DNA from: Amphirosellinia nigrospora
Taxonomy: Eukaryota > Ascomycota > Sordariomycetes > Xylariales > Xylariaceae
Assembly: GCA_004123355.1 (NCBI GenBank)
Contig: SCHM01000001.1
Span: forward strand, 2,658,001 to 2,722,000
Length of the DNA stretch: 64,000 bases
Direction: 5' to 3'
The notes below the pieces were generated by a model that did no database searches, was not told where the DNA came from, and was given only the letters and a program-made list of their open reading frames with translations. Shown here piece by piece: positions 24,111 to 37,185 of this stretch (position 1 is its first letter; the number at the start of each line of letters is the position of its first letter). The position numbers and the translations under genes are program-made.

Positions 24111-27100
24111 GAACCACCACGGTACGCTACAGCTACCATGCTGCACGAATGCAGACAGAGATGCAGCTGTGGAGCACCTCAGGCAGGTAGGTTAGGTAGC
24201 GTGAGATACCTTATCTTGGGTACCTAACCTATTTACCTGCTGCTATGTAGGTAATTAGACGGCCTAAGCGTCAGAGGCGTGCAGATGTGCAGCTCGTGGG
24301 AGCATCATGGATCCAGCTCGCAAAGTGTAGGTCAGATGCTGAGCGCTGAGGGTCCCTAATTGCCCAGCATTGTCCTGATGCATCTGATGCAACCACCAAG
24401 AATGGCAAGAGGCAGCTGAGTGGCCAAACGATATGCAGCCTCTTCTTTCATGCATGATGCGCCCGACAACACGTTCGCGGCCAGTAAGCCAATCCCGCTG
24501 ACTAGTAGACAAATCGGGCCACCTTAGTCGCCCGATTCTCCATAGACCTTTCCGGATTCCATGGGGAGTGGTCCTTTAAAGGCAGTGCTGCCCACACACC
24601 ACCATAATAGTTAATAGTGAGTATGCTCTCGGCCGGGGGCTCCCACGGATGGATGGTTCCTGTGGTCTTTTGGTGGCAAGAGCGCAAAAGGCGGCCTGAT
24701 GATATACTGGTCGTCAACCGACGCGCCATTGAATAAATGTTGGCCTGAGAAACTATTAGCCTCTCTGCACCACCGACGACATCGAATTAAGGGTGAAGAA
24801 GAGCTTGTCAGCTCTTATTGGCCATAAGTACCACTGCTGTGCTGGCCTTACAGTCTCTCCGTCTTATAAGCTGGCAGTGGTGACGCTTTGAGTGGCCGAG
24901 ATTTACTGGACGCTCGCCAATCAGGCCGCTGGGAGGGCCTCCGCGAAATGCTCATCTAGTGGGGAATAAGCACAGATCACGAGTTCGTCGTCTGACAGGA
25001 TTCGAGCCGCAACATTATGGTGTATCTGGCACTTGATTGCTGTGACTATAGACAATAGATACATCTGGGACACGATTTCTCGACGAACAACGAGATTTCA
25101 AAAAAACATCTGTATTTGGGAGAATGCAGCGCAAACGTGGAGAACCTGAACGACTCGGACTGCTTCTTCCTCTTATATACACCTATAACTCGTGCCAGCT
25201 CACCATACCGCCTTTTTCGCCTAGATTTCAAGTTCTGTCCATGCATGTTGAGCTGGCATGAGTTGGCATCTCCCATAGGGTCCACCAAGCATGTACTATG
25301 CCATCTGGTTCTTTTACTACCGACGTCAAGTGCAGCCACCCTTGTGTGTGGTGCCGGCCAGGGATCACGAGAACACTGCACTGAATTAGCCACTAGATCA
25401 GCTTCATCCATGTCCCCCTACTAGCCGACAAGTTTTGGAGGCAACGCGGGCCGACGTGCTGCAGCTGAGTACTGTTGCAACACCCCGTATATATTGTGTT
25501 ACGGTTTTGCATGTAGTACAAACCAACATATCATTCACAGGTATGTCTGGTTTCGATGGGTTTGCTATGTTAAGCAAGCCACTTCTGTGGTAGACACATT
25601 GCATCCTCGCGATAGCATGGGCAATAAGTACTCTGTCGGGTTATCTCCGTCGAGAGTTCTAAATTGAAATAACACTGTCCGCAAAGCCCGCTTCGTTGCG
25701 AAATCTGACTTCAATGCCTAGTGCTGATATTAGAACCCTCTGCATAATACTTCATAGATAAATGATATCAAGGCAGTAAGACGAATAGAGTAGAGGTTTT
25801 AAAGCCTCTCCAACTTAGGTGATGTTTGTGGACAATGCCACTGAACGCTATTTCATAAGGTAGGTACACATAGGTAGGTAGTGGTCAGCTTTAATAGTAC
25901 AGACCATGACAAGCAAGACAGACGGAATGATGTAATAATGAGTTCGATACTCTGCAGAGGTAGTAATATAGAACTTCATCTATTTCATAAAGATATTTGG
26001 GTTCTCCTTGGGCGGCCTAGATACAGCGGAAATATATACCTGCTAGATGGATATTCCATGTTCGGTTATTGTTGGTGTGTGTGTACATGCCGCCTGGACT
26101 ATGCTTTTGTAAATAAGCCTGCTCAAAATGAACAACAAGTGTTAGACCAATTGTTCCCATTCACGAACTATTCACAGAAATGTACCTTTAAACTCAATCA
26201 AGACTTGACATAAGACACACACTAGAACATTAACAAACAGGTGCCTACCATACCAACTCACGACTAGTTTAGTAAACGTTGGCCATATAATCCATCACGT
26301 ATCTGTTCTCCAAACATCTACGAGACTTCAAGCGTAGAATCAACGATCAATTATATATCAATCGATAATTAATTGGCCGTCTATCGGAATTTAAACTTGT
26401 TTTAACATCAAATATTCTACCTACGAGCGAATAGCCATTCAACTGTTTATTAAGTACAGCCAGTTTTGGTATGGTATCCAGCCTATATCTACTCCCTTCA
26501 AGTTAAGACAAGCTCTGTACCACTCAATATGATCATGAATGAGAAAGAAACATCCTACATTGTCCATCAGCTTCAAATATTTGGTAAGTGCCTAAACAAG
26601 TAGGTGGGTTACTGCGGGGTCCCCAAAGCAGAACCTTCCACTTCCTGGAGCCGTGATGCTCCCGAGGTCCTGTTCCGTTCGATACGTATTTGCTCCTTTC
26701 GAGGTCTTGCACAAACCGGGGTTGTGATAGCTGCACTGTGCTAGAGGATAGGTACATCCAGTTAATGCCAAGGTACAGCACCCTACAGGCGTCGTTCTTT
26801 GGACAACAATGGGCTAACGTGCTCCCTGTCCACCAACTCGGCGACGCCTGTAACAACAACTCGACGCCTGTAGAGGTACCTGTATGCCTGCCTGGGTACC
26901 TGGACCTACCTGACCTCTTTTTTTGCGACAACCATTCGCGTAGCATCGTCTTTTCTCTTCTGCTCAACCACGCGCCAGCAAAAGCAACGCTCGAGCAGAG
27001 TGCTTGCACGGAGCCATAGTCCTCGGTTTGTTCTGAGTGAAGGCGGACATTGTCAATAACGCAATCCAAAGCAATTGGCACGTCCAGTGGCCTGCAATGT

Positions 27101-27510
27101 CACCAACTTCAGCCACCAGCTAGTTCCCGTCATCTGTTCGGCGCTTCTCTTTCTCTCACTCGTCCGCCTCTTCCTCTCTTTCTCTCCTTCTCTCACGCCT
27201 AGCCTTAAACCGTCTCTCTGGCGACGTCTCCTGCGGAGTCATTTCGCCCGCCGACCCTATTCCGCACCTCTCTGTTCCCTCCCCTTTCACCGTTGGTTCC
27301 GTCGCGCCCTATATGCCCCCCAGGAGCCCCTGGTACTGCATGACGGCCATCTTTGACCGTGCATCGATCGATTAGGACTGGCCTTGCAATCCACACGGTG
27401 GCACCCGTGTTCTTCTGGCTTGTCGATTGGCGACCTCCTGCCGTCTGTCCTGGCGCGCCCACGTTCCGAAGCCTGCAATTTCTCCATAACGCCAACTGCC
27501 GACCGCCGAT

Positions 27511-30380
27511 ATGGAAGAGGAAGATCATATCAAAGATGGGTTGGAAAGCCTGAAAGTAGACACCAGCCTGGGCCCCGCATCTGCTACGACGGTCAAGAAG
27601 GAGAGTGACAGCATGGCTTCAACGCCTAATGACAGTAAAGGCTCTCGATTTGAGAGCCTGTCGCCCGACGACCGAAAGGCTCGTAGTGACAGTGCATCGA
27701 CTCCCGACGGCGTTCAGCCTCCGAAACTTTCGCGCAAAGCCTCGCAGAAATTGCCACTACGCCCTACTACTCTTCTTACAGACTTGCCAGATGTAACCAC
27801 GGAATCTTGTGAACATTTCCAGGTGATCCCCGATTGCTTGTATGGCTCCAAATCGCTTGGCTCGACAGATCACGATTCATTAGACTGCGACTGCAGCGAA
27901 GAATGGCGTAGGTGCCCTTTCTATGTTGGCAATTGTAGCCTGTGGAGCACTAATCATGATCCTTGTTTTAGGGGATGGTATGAACCAAGCCTGCGGTGAA
28001 GACTCTGACTGTATAAATCGGGCCACCAAAATGGAATGTGTTGACAGAAACTGCAACTGCGGAAATGAGTGCCAGAACCAAAGATTCCAGCGCAAACAAT
28101 ACGCTGATGTGTCTGTCATCAAAACGGAAAAAAAGGGGTTCGGCCTCCGTGCAAACACAGACCTGCAAGCCCACGAGTTCATTTTTGAGTACATCGGCGA
28201 GGTCATCAATGAGCCCACATTTCGTCGTCGTGCAATTCAATATGACAAGGAGGGCATTCGGCATTTCTATTTCATGTCACTGACCAAAAATGAATTTGTA
28301 GATGCCACCAAAAAGGGCAACCTTGGTCGCTTCTGCAACCACTCCTGCAACCCCAACTGCTACGTGGACAAATGGGTGGTGGGCAACAAGTTGCGCATGG
28401 GGATTTTTGCCGGGCGGAGAATTCATGTCGGTGAAGAGTTAGTGTTCAACTACAATGTTGATAGATACGGTGCAGACCCTCAACCCTGTTACTGTGGCGA
28501 GTCTAATTGCATCGGTTTTATCGGAGGCAAGACTCAGACGGAGCGGGCGACTAAACTCTCAGATGCAACTATCGAAGCCCTGGGCATCGATGACAGCGAT
28601 GGCTGGGACACCGCTGTTGCCAAGAAGCCACGGAAAAAGAAGATTAGCGAGGATGATGAAGATTACGTTAACAGCGTACAAGCTCGCAGCCTCGACGAAA
28701 GGGGCGTCACTAAGGTCATGGCGACACTCATGCAGTGCAAGGAGAAGTGGATTGCCGTCAAATTACTACAACGTATCCAGCGCACCGACGATGATAGGGT
28801 CCGCAATCGGGTAGTACAAATGCACGGATACCAAATCCTAAAGACCGTGCTCAACACCTTCATCGAGGATACTAATGTCGTCCTCCAAGTTCTGGACATT
28901 CTTTACCATTTTCCCCGTTTAACCAAGAATAAGATTGTCGACTCAAAAATCGAATCTACTATTGAAGCATTGAAGAAGTCGGAACATGAGGATGTTTCCA
29001 CAGAGTCGGCACAGCTCCTTGACGCATGGAGCAAGCTGGAGGTCGCTTATAGGATTCCCCGAAAGAAATTAGACCCCAATGCACCACCGACCCAGAATTC
29101 ACAGCCCATTAATTCGTTTGAGGAACGCCGTGGTGCTCGCCCAGAAGAGCCACTGAAGCCTATAGTGGCATTACCAACTAACACTCCTAAAGGTCCACGA
29201 AGCAGCGTTCCCCAGCGAAACCCTAATTTCTTCAATAGCTTCCCGCGTCGCAACCGACCTTCGCCTCCCGCTCTTCCTACAGGGTGGTTTGCCACAACTG
29301 ATAAGCGCGGTAGTCTGTACTATTACACCAAGACCGGTGCCACAACTTGGCAGAGACCAACGGCGCCTGCGCCAGATGTCGCTCCACCGCAGGCCAATGG
29401 TCCCTCCAAGGCACAACAAGAGCAAAAAACCCTGCAAGACATCATTGACTCCTTGACGAAACCTGGGGCCGTACCGGGCCGCTCTGCATCGCAGACCCCA
29501 CAACCAACCGGTACCCCTACCCATGAGACTAAGAAAGACAAATGGCGTTCTCTACCAATTGAAAAGCAAATGAAGATTTACGAGAATACCGTGCGTATAC
29601 CCCCTTTCATTCCCCCGTTATTTTGCATAGCGTACTAATTCACCTCAGCTCTTTCCCCATGTCAAGTACGTTATGGATAAGTTCCGCCATAAGCTCCCCA
29701 AAGAAGAACTGAAGAAGTTTGCCAAAGAAGTGAGCAAAAAACTCGTAAGTTCAGATTATAAGAATAATCGAGTTGACGATCCCACTTCAATCACGGACAA
29801 ACAAGAGCGGAAGGTCAAAATTTACGTCAAGGAGTTTCTCGACCGCGCGGTTCAGAAATACCAGGAACATGAAAAGAAGAAGACAGAACGGGCCACAAGA
29901 GATGCCTCAAGAAGTTCACAACCTATAACCGTCAATGGGCACGACGCTCCTATAGAGACCAGTGTAAACAGGGAAAATGGGGACGTAGCTATGACCGATG
30001 ACGACGATACAGGCGCAACACCAAGCAGCACTGATTTGAAAAGGAAGCGTAATGATGAGCCCAGCGGAACTCCAGACTGGACGCCATCTGAAACCCCTTT
30101 TCTTAAGCGGCTAAAAGAGGACGAGAGTGAAGCACTCAGCCCACCTCCGCCGCCGCCTCCTCCTCCCCCAGACAGTGAGAATACTTTCGATTCCGTAATG
30201 ACGGACCATAACAATGGTCTTGGGGAACAAGACACAGCTCTGCTCCAGCATCAAGAAGAGGAGGAACGGCAGAGATTACGGGAAGAGGAGGCTGCCTTGG
30301 AGATGGAAAACGAGCTTAATATGCTTGAGTTCCAGAGAGGCGAGCTCAAGGGCGAACCGACTAGGGTTGTAAGCCATTAG
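27511..30380 (+). CDS. SET2: Histone H3 lysine-36 methyltransferase Set2
   Basis: Travels with elongating RNA polymerase II and methylates H3K36. Exons 27511-27907, 27972-29590 and 29649-30380 give 915 residues with no frameshift. The AWS domain (~120-178) begins [14 protein letters not shown]. The SET domain (~178-297) has the invariant [17 protein letters not shown] core, followed by the post-[19 protein letters not shown]-like helical segment (~370-475) has [18 protein letters not shown] domain (~566-594) reads [19 protein letters not shown]. The SRI domain (~652-750), which binds the phosphorylated Pol II tail, crosses intron 2 ([17 protein letters not shown], then [17 protein letters not shown]). 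A Pro10 run and an acidic coiled tail follow. Introns are 64 and 58 nt with CTAAT-type branch sites. All catalytic landmarks are present, so activity is expected. Confidence 0.97.
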
Positions 30381-31542
30381 CTAGTGGCTGAACAATTGCG
30401 CCGCCAGCATACCCCGGCAAGGAACCCTCGTCTCCTCTGCCTCATCGTTTTATATAATTACTCGTTCTATTTGTTATGGCTGGTCCGAAATGCGTGCATT
30501 TCCAGGATGCATTCTGATTCATGGTTGGACGGTCATGGCGGTGTTCTATCTCACAGCTTTTTTGCTACGACTTCAGTCAGTTTTCGAGGAGTTCAGGAAA
30601 TCTCTCGCCAAGTCATCTGCAACGGCTCACTCACATCATCTACCTACCTCAAGCATCATACATCACTCTGTGCACGATACCTACGTGCGCGCTCGTGTAT
30701 TTCATAATCCTTCTCTCTCTCTCCAAAAACCAACCGTACCTATACAATCTGAAAAGAGGCTCAGGAAGAGAAAAATTGCAAGAGGGACGGCTATTTCACG
30801 TCGGGGTTCTTGGGTGTTAGCCAATTGGCCAATCAGGAGATGCCGCTCCGTCACTCTCTCACTCACTCATGGCTAGTTTGCTTGTATGCCATCTCGAGGG
30901 GGGAGAAGAAGAGAAGCCAGAGGACGTGAATCTCTCGCACAATTCATATCATACAACAGCACAACACATGCCTTTGTGAGGCCGGGTTGTATGCGTATGG
31001 CCCCCCTTTCATGGAGCCTGTTGCCACTTGCCACGGTTCGTCTGTACATAGCCATCCAAAAGTCCGTCAGTCGCAAATACTACGAACGCATTGTACAAGT
31101 AATAATTAGTATATCAACCAACATAAAACACGTGTGCCGTGAATGAGACCGGGGAATTGACATAGAGAGAGAGACGTTTGACCAGGTATGTGATGATTAT
31201 CTGTTCCTTTGCACGCTCTGCGCCTCGATTCAGACCTAATTAGATCTTGCTTTCGCCCTACCTGCCCGCCTTGTTCCCAAGTTCCCACCCAGTCTGATTG
31301 ATACCACAGAGAGAAGTGTAATGGCTGTAAAATGATTCCCAGCAGCCCGCCCTCTAGAATATCCTCTACCTCATAGGAATTACGTCCGTCATTTCCATGT
31401 GTCTACTCATGAGCCATGCCAAATATTGCCAAAAACCCTTGCCTTCCAAGCCCAGAAAAAGAAGAAAAAAAAAGAAACCAGCAACTTATTTCAAATCACT
31501 CACAATTCAGCACAGTGGAGAGATTATTCTCACTGGCTCCGT
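30381..31542. other. Convergent intergenic region
   Basis: Lies between the 3' ends of SET2 and the GABA transaminase gene. Only 3' UTRs and spacer are expected, and I see nothing else. Frames of 60-128 codons at 30490-30876 have no family likeness. Confidence 0.6.
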
Positions 31543-33080
31543 CTAGCTCGACACAATCTTCTCCATGGCCGCGAGCAGTATGTCAGCATGCTGCTTCTCG
31601 AAGATGAGCATGGGCCTTAGGCGGACGGCGGTAGCGCCGCTGCCGCCGATGTTGATGCCGAATTTCTTAGCCTTCTTGAGGAATTCGTCGCGGTTGGGGC
31701 TGTCGAATGCGATGAAAGTGCCCTGCCCTTTACCACGGAGGTTCTCGAACTGGCCGGGGTACTTCTTGGCGAGCTCCTCGAGCTTGCCAAACAGGTAATC
31801 GCCGACCTTGGCTGTGTGCTCAACCAGACCCAAGCGCTGGATCTCGTCGATATGCCGCGGAACAGTAAAGCACGGGCCGGGTCGCCCATCCACGTGTTGA
31901 ACTGGCGGTACGGCTTGTTGGGTCGCAGAGACGGGTCCCCGAAGTAGTAGCCAGCTGTCTGAGCCTTCTTACTGAATGTCACCATATCGGGTGGTGTGGG
32001 CAGGTCCCAGTGCTCGTGTGCCCAGAACTTTCCCGTGGCACCCACGCCTGTTTGCACCTCGTCAACAATGAGCAGGATGTCGTGCTTCTTGGTAATTTCT
32101 CGTAGACCCCGGAAGAACGCGGGCGAGGCGTGGTTGTCGCCACCCTCGGATTGGATCGGCTCTATCACTACGGCGCATGGGGGTACGTGGTAGTTCTTGA
32201 TGAGGTGCTCGACCTCGGCGAGCGAGTCAGCTTCCGCCTTAGCGTTCTCCTCTACATGGTCCTCCAGTGGATACTTGAGCTGAGGGAAGGTGGCTTGTGG
32301 CCAGTCGAAGGCGGGGATATCCATCTTGTGGATAGGCTTAGATCGCGTCGTCGACAGCGAGCCAAACAGACGACCGTGGAAGGCAGTCTTGAAGGAGGAT
32401 GGAAAGCTGTGATGCGCCGGGGCTCTGATTGTTCATGGATGACTCCAACTCGGCCTCGGTAAACTCGACAGCGGGGCCACCTCGCTCCTTTTGGCGTCGC
32501 CACATAAAGGCGGCCTTGTACGCGGTCTCGTTCGCGTCTGACCCAGCCATGGCCGTGAATACCTGGTTCAGTCCCGGAGGAGCCACCTTGAGGATACCAG
32601 TCTCGAGAACATCGGCCCAGTCGTGAGAAGGGAAGTTGCCAAGCGCCGGTCTGTTGATGATGGCGGTGGTCATCTCGGGCTCTGAGCGATCTTCTTCAAA
32701 GCTGGGTTGTTATAGCCGATTGGTATGGAAGCAATCTGGGCGTATCTTCACGGGCGTCAGTTCATCGGCAATCTGGTTCACAGGAAGTGTCCCTGAACAG
32801 TCGGAACTCACACGTCTAGTATTGTGTTTCCATCGGGATCGATGATATAATTGCCCGTGCTCTTTGTGTAGTCGGCAAGCATGTTCAAGCTTCGAGTGTC
32901 AAAGACCTTGTCCAGCTTGGTGATGTATTCCTGGGATTTGGGGCCCGGGATCTCAGTCTTGACGACTGGACCATCAGGCTCGCCACTATAGAAGGAGGAA
33001 GCCATTCTGGTAGCTGAAGCAGTTGCTCTTCCGGTCAGTGCTGAGGCAATTGTAGGTCGAGGAGCAGGAGATGCGACCAT
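31543..33080 (-). CDS. UGA1: 4-aminobutyrate aminotransferase, three apparent frameshifts
   Basis: PLP-dependent class-III aminotransferase that moves the amino group of GABA to 2-oxoglutarate in the GABA shunt (gatA in Aspergillus, UGA1 in yeast). Exon 1 is 32812-33080 and exon 2 is 31543-32745 (66-nt intron, GTGAGT donor). Landmarks: [104 protein letters not shown], the PLP-lysine region [16 protein letters not shown], and [18 protein letters not shown]. The frame breaks three times: a C run at 32677-32679, near 32390-32398 (two bases missing or one extra), and at 31851-31853. Corrected length is ~491 residues, normal for the family. ATG 33080 is preceded by an open, basic in-frame stretch without ATG, so the N-terminus, possibly a mitochondrial presequence, is uncertain. 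Either sequence error or a recent pseudogene. Confidence 0.9.
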
Positions 33081-34391
33081 CCGCTTGGTGGCAGCAGAAA
33101 GAGGGCGCAGAGCACCCCCACACGGAACACCACCATCTTAAAAAGGAGTTCTTGATGAAGGAGGGAGGGAGAGTAGGATGTCCTTGCTTCCAAACGACGT
33201 TACACAGCACACAGGTGGTCAATTGGCCTGGTGATACAACAAGTCGCAGGCCTCGATGCCTTAGAAGAGGTAATTAGAAGAGTTGGGCAGTCCGAGAGCA
33301 AGTCTTGTCCCTGGGTGATTGGCCCTTGGGGGTAGAGTAGTGGCAGCCAGGAGGCGAGCACCTTATCAATGATTCCCAGAGTGGGGCACCAGGTGGGGCA
33401 CGCAGTGGGCTTTGAGCTTGTACTCGCCTAATCGAGGCGTTCTGGCAGCTTTTGGTAGCTTTTGCGGGTTTGACGTGCGGCTGCTGATTGGGCGGTTGCA
33501 GCTAGTGGCCCAGCTACGTCAGCGATTCTCGCTCCGTCGCAACGCCCTAAGAGCGCACTGAGCAGACACTGAGCAGGACTGGGCAGGACTAAGAGCTCCA
33601 GGCCAGCTCCAGCCGTGCATGGCCCGCAGGGATGCCGCCGGTGGCCAGGGCATGGCGGGCATGGCTGGGCACGTCCAACGGCGCTGGTTGGGCGGCATTG
33701 CCCAATCGGGCAATTGCATGCGGCTGCTGACCTTTCTATTAGTCTGTGCAAAAGCCTCGTGATAAGGTTTCCCGAAGTCGGCGTCTTGTCTCGTTGGAAG
33801 TTATCGTTGGCGAGGGCAGCTAATTCGACCGACGGTTGCCATGTGAAGAAGCAAATCGCTCAAACCGTACATGGCTACATAACATACCCAGATAGTACAT
33901 GGCCAACGTGGCCAAGCACCGGGATGGCGCTCCAGGCTTCGGCACTTGCGCGGTTACACCAGGTATAACCCGAGCCTGGGGCCGATCGGAATAGTTACAT
34001 TGCATCGGGTATAAATTACCTATAGCATTATACTTAACCTTACTATCTTAGTCTCGTAATGGTTATCTATCCCAGCGTTACCTTGTATCCGCCATTTATC
34101 TCTATACTCGCCTTCGCCCCCTTTCCCCTTTTTCCTTCACAACCTTCTTCCCTTTTCACCGATTCCTCGGCTCACGTCGAGTGTGCTGCATTTCACGCGG
34201 ATATTGGCACGTTTGCACATGGGCAGATGTTGTGATGGACGCAAGCAGATACGACTTCATATTCGCCATCTACTACCTACCCCGCTAACGACTAGATAGT
34301 TATACTATACTTTTCGAGTAATACAACATACTGAGTATCACCCCGTCTCTGATTGGCAACCGCCGATGCAACGACGTCTCGAAATGGCTAA
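33081..34391. other. Intergenic region between two minus-strand genes
   Basis: Holds the promoter of the GABA transaminase gene and the 3' UTR of the secreted-protein gene. A G+C-rich island (about 33480-33730) with repeated GGGCATGGC/TGGGC words has frames on both strands but no recognisable protein. The right part (33960-34380) is A+T-rich. Confidence 0.5.
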
Positions 34392-35231
34392 CTAGGGAGG
34401 AGTGGGCGTCACGGCCGTGCTCTCGAACTGGGCACATGACTGGCCCGTGGCGTCCACGGTGATCTGTGCGAGGTCGTCGTGGCCGCTGGCGCAGGCGCCC
34501 GACGCCGTCCTCAGCTCCCCGCCAGTAAAAGAGACCAGCTCGACCCCGGGATCGGCGCAGTCCGAGGCGCGGAAGTGCGTGCTATTAAACCCGAGACACG
34601 CCTGCACGCCGACGAGGTCGGCCCGGAACCCGGCCGAGAAGCTACGCTGGACCTGGAGTGCCGATGTGCCGCCGACAGTGGCCGGCGTCAGCTGTCGGTC
34701 CGCGGCCTCGTTGACGCATGCTGCGTCTACGATCTCGCCTGTCGTGAGAGGGTGTGTTAGTTCGTAGTGCCATCATCGTTGTACAAAAGTGAAATGTCAA
34801 GCTTGTGGGAGTTCAGAAGACTTACCGTTGTTACGGAAGGTCAGGCATTCGTTACCCGGGACACCACCGACCTCTTTCAAAACGAGGGTGTTACCGGCCG
34901 TTGCTGTGCCGTTCGTCGCCGAGCCGTTGCCGGTCGAAGTACCACCGTTGGCTGTGCCAGCACCTGCTCCTCCATTGTTTCCTGCATTGCCTCCTTGATT
35001 GTTGCCTTGGTTGCCTCCTTGGTTGTTGCCTTGGTTTCCACCCCGGTTGCCGCCCCGGTTGCCGCCACGGTTTCGGCCGTTGGTGTTCTGGTTTCCGTTG
35101 CCATTTCCCGATGCACTGGCTCCTTTATGATGCCTGGGAACAAGAGCCTCTGTATCCCGGAGGGTGATGTCGAAGTTGATTGCGGCAGCAGCAACCGAAG
35201 TCGCGAGTAGTACAATGTTGAAGAACTTCAT
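34392..35231 (-). CDS. Secreted Gly/Asn-repeat protein with six-cysteine C-terminal domain
   Basis: Two exons, 34826-35231 and 34392-34738, joined across an 87-nt intron (GTAAGT donor, CGACAG acceptor), encode 250 residues. MKFFNIVLLATSVAAAA is a clear signal peptide. A short spacer leads to a HHKG region, then a tandem array of GGNRGGNR, GGNQGNNQ and related Gly/Asn units, then a Gly/Thr/Ser-rich linker. The C-terminal ~125 residues are a compact domain with six cysteines (in ECLTF, DAACVNE, VQACLGF, ASDCADP, GACASG, GQSCAQF), compatible with three disulfides. The protein ends in a Thr/Pro tail. I do not recognise the family. It could be a cell-wall or effector-like protein, but nothing in the sequence proves either. 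No frameshift. The start is fixed by the signal peptide. Confidence 0.8.
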
Positions 35232-37111
35232 GGTGAAATGAGGAGTGGCGAAACTGAATGAACGTAACCGACCAGCGATGTAATTGGTTATTCGTATAAA
35301 AACGAGCGATTGAAAAAATGATGGCCCAGCCACGAGAAGGTAAGAATTAGGTAGGGAATGAGGTAAAAAGAGAAGTCGTAGAGAATGTAGGTTGTCGATA
35401 AGTAGACATTTTGCTTGAGACGAGAGTAGTATTTGTATCGACGATATTTCGTTGTGAGTATCGCCCCCTGACCAACTTGTTGATGTTGATAGCCTTGACA
35501 ACCCGAGGCGGCTACTAGCAACAAACTAGGTAGTATGAAGTCGCTTAAAGTTTTCGTCTCATCATGCCTGTCCGAATCTCCTCGCATCTTCGCCGACGCT
35601 AATAGGCCTCTTCTCTTTGGAGGAAATGCAATTTTCCAAAGGAGAGAGCGTTGTTTCATCACGATGTGAGGCAGGGTGTGGGGAGCCAAGCACAGGAGAC
35701 GGTTTCAACCAGCACCCCTGGCGCGAGTAAAATTGGAGAGGGCACGCGAGAACCAAGATTCGAGACGACGCTCAACCAGGGAACGAAGCATCAGAAATCC
35801 GGGATCGGCAACGTCGGCTTCATCCGTTCGAGGTTTGGATGACACTTTCGTGGTTGGTGAAGTAGAGGCTTGAGACGGTCTTGCGTCGCTTAGGGATTCT
35901 TACATCATACAGGTTTCTAACCTTTTTTTTTTTGCGCGCTATACTGATTCCGTCGATGACAATTATCTGGAGCATGGGACATGATATCCTAATGATTTAA
36001 CAATTGATAGGATTGATAGAATTGATAGAATTCTCATCTTCGGCCAATTATTCGAGCATCTCGGAACTTTCCATCGAAGGCGGCTTTAGGACGGGTCGCT
36101 AGGCCGTCGACTACAAAAGCTATGCATTCTTAGATACGACCATCATGAAGCACACAAGGTGGGTATACAGACATAGGCCAACTGACCCTCCATATAGTTA
36201 AATAGTTGTCACATGATCTATGAAGGTGTTTTAATGCAACAATGTCATTGCCTAGGTAATTTAAATATCAGAACTCTGACAGTAACCGCCCCATTCCCCC
36301 TATCCCCAACTCTAAATTTCATTGCTATACTCACTAGTGCTGCGAAGATATCTATTATTGCTTCTAATCGGGCGGCCTCCTACAAATCAATGATGATGGC
36401 AGTCGTTGGGAATCATCGTGCAGGTAAGAGAACTGTCATCATCGTTCGCTCCGATTTGGTATTGGAATTATCGATGTCGTAAAAGGGGCGTCTCCATAAT
36501 AAGGACGCTTATATTCGACGAAACCTTCATCACGGAGACGCTCGAGAGGAAACCGAAATTTAAATTTTCATAGAATAATCTTGTAGACCGATGATCGATG
36601 TAAATGTTCTTTAATTTCGTGAATGATCCCAACAACCTTATAACCCGTAATCCCGACACTTAACGACGAAGCCCTTTAACGGGGAGAACCCGGCAGCATG
36701 GATACATGTCATATCATCTATCGCTTAATTGTCTAGCCCCAGCTTATAATGGAGCAGGCACGAGTATATCCCTATTAGCAGTAATATTATAATATGTACG
36801 AGTCGATAATGTCCCCTGATATCACAACATCTTCGCAATTCGTATGTACCAAGGAAGAGTTGCCTACAGATAGCTCTAGTCCTCGATATTCTCATATCAC
36901 GAGCAAATAAGGACCTCCCCAAAGTTCTCATGCCCCATAGCCTTGCCCGGCCCTATGTTTTCCCAGCCTACGTACGCGTCCTACTTAAACTCTCCCCAAG
37001 CCTAAACTTAAAGTGAATGGTCTGGGCCCGGCGCCAGCGCGTCTTCTTTGCCTACTTGGGAGTACTTTATAAACTGTTTCAACACTGACGACTATTGGCC
37101 TTGTTGGGATG

Positions 37112-37185
37112 GGTCTAGCGATGCTATAGCGTTGATATCTTTACTCCGCATCATTAGGCTGGGGGTTCGATTCCCTCGCTGGCCA
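37112..37185 (+). tRNA. tRNA-like sequence, possibly tRNA pseudogene or SINE head
   Basis: A perfect RNA polymerase III B box, GGTTCGATTCC, lies at 37164-37174. It is flanked by a plausible five-pair T stem (GGGGG/CCCTC) and followed by CGCTGGCCA, then a T6 run at 37197-37202 that could terminate Pol III. An A-box-like GGTCTAGCGA lies 5'. The ends can pair as GGTC-AGC with GCTGGCC if one T is bulged. I could not fold a regular D arm and anticodon arm by eye, so no anticodon is assigned. Confidence 0.3.

Larger units (their letters stand above)
22738..27510. other. Divergent gene-poor region with minisatellite-like leaders
   Basis: Separates the AT-hook gene from SET2. The left part (22790-24130) is a patchwork of short imperfect repeats: GCCAGTA units at 23165-23190, GTTTGGCTG units at 23345-23385, (AAT)6 at 23454-23471, GGCACA units at 23508-23540, and CTCACCATT/CACTCACC units at 24000-24100. 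The right end (27110-27510) is a long pyrimidine-rich tract, probably the SET2 promoter and 5' UTR. No gene was recognised; a 182-codon minus-strand frame at 26533-27081 lacks family features. Confidence 0.5.

Noticed and set aside
22738-24130. Considered a CRISPR-like array because of repeated short units
   Set aside because: Units are short, imperfect and directly adjacent without unique spacers; this is simple minisatellite sequence in a eukaryote.
24990-25015. Possible B box (GATTCGAGCC) of a tRNA
   Set aside because: Only the central TTCGA matches; no T stem, no pairing ends and no A box at the right distance.
26533-27081. 182-codon open frame on the minus strand upstream of SET2
   Set aside because: No family sequence, no ordered hydrophobic pattern and no nearby splice logic; lengths like this arise by chance at this base composition.
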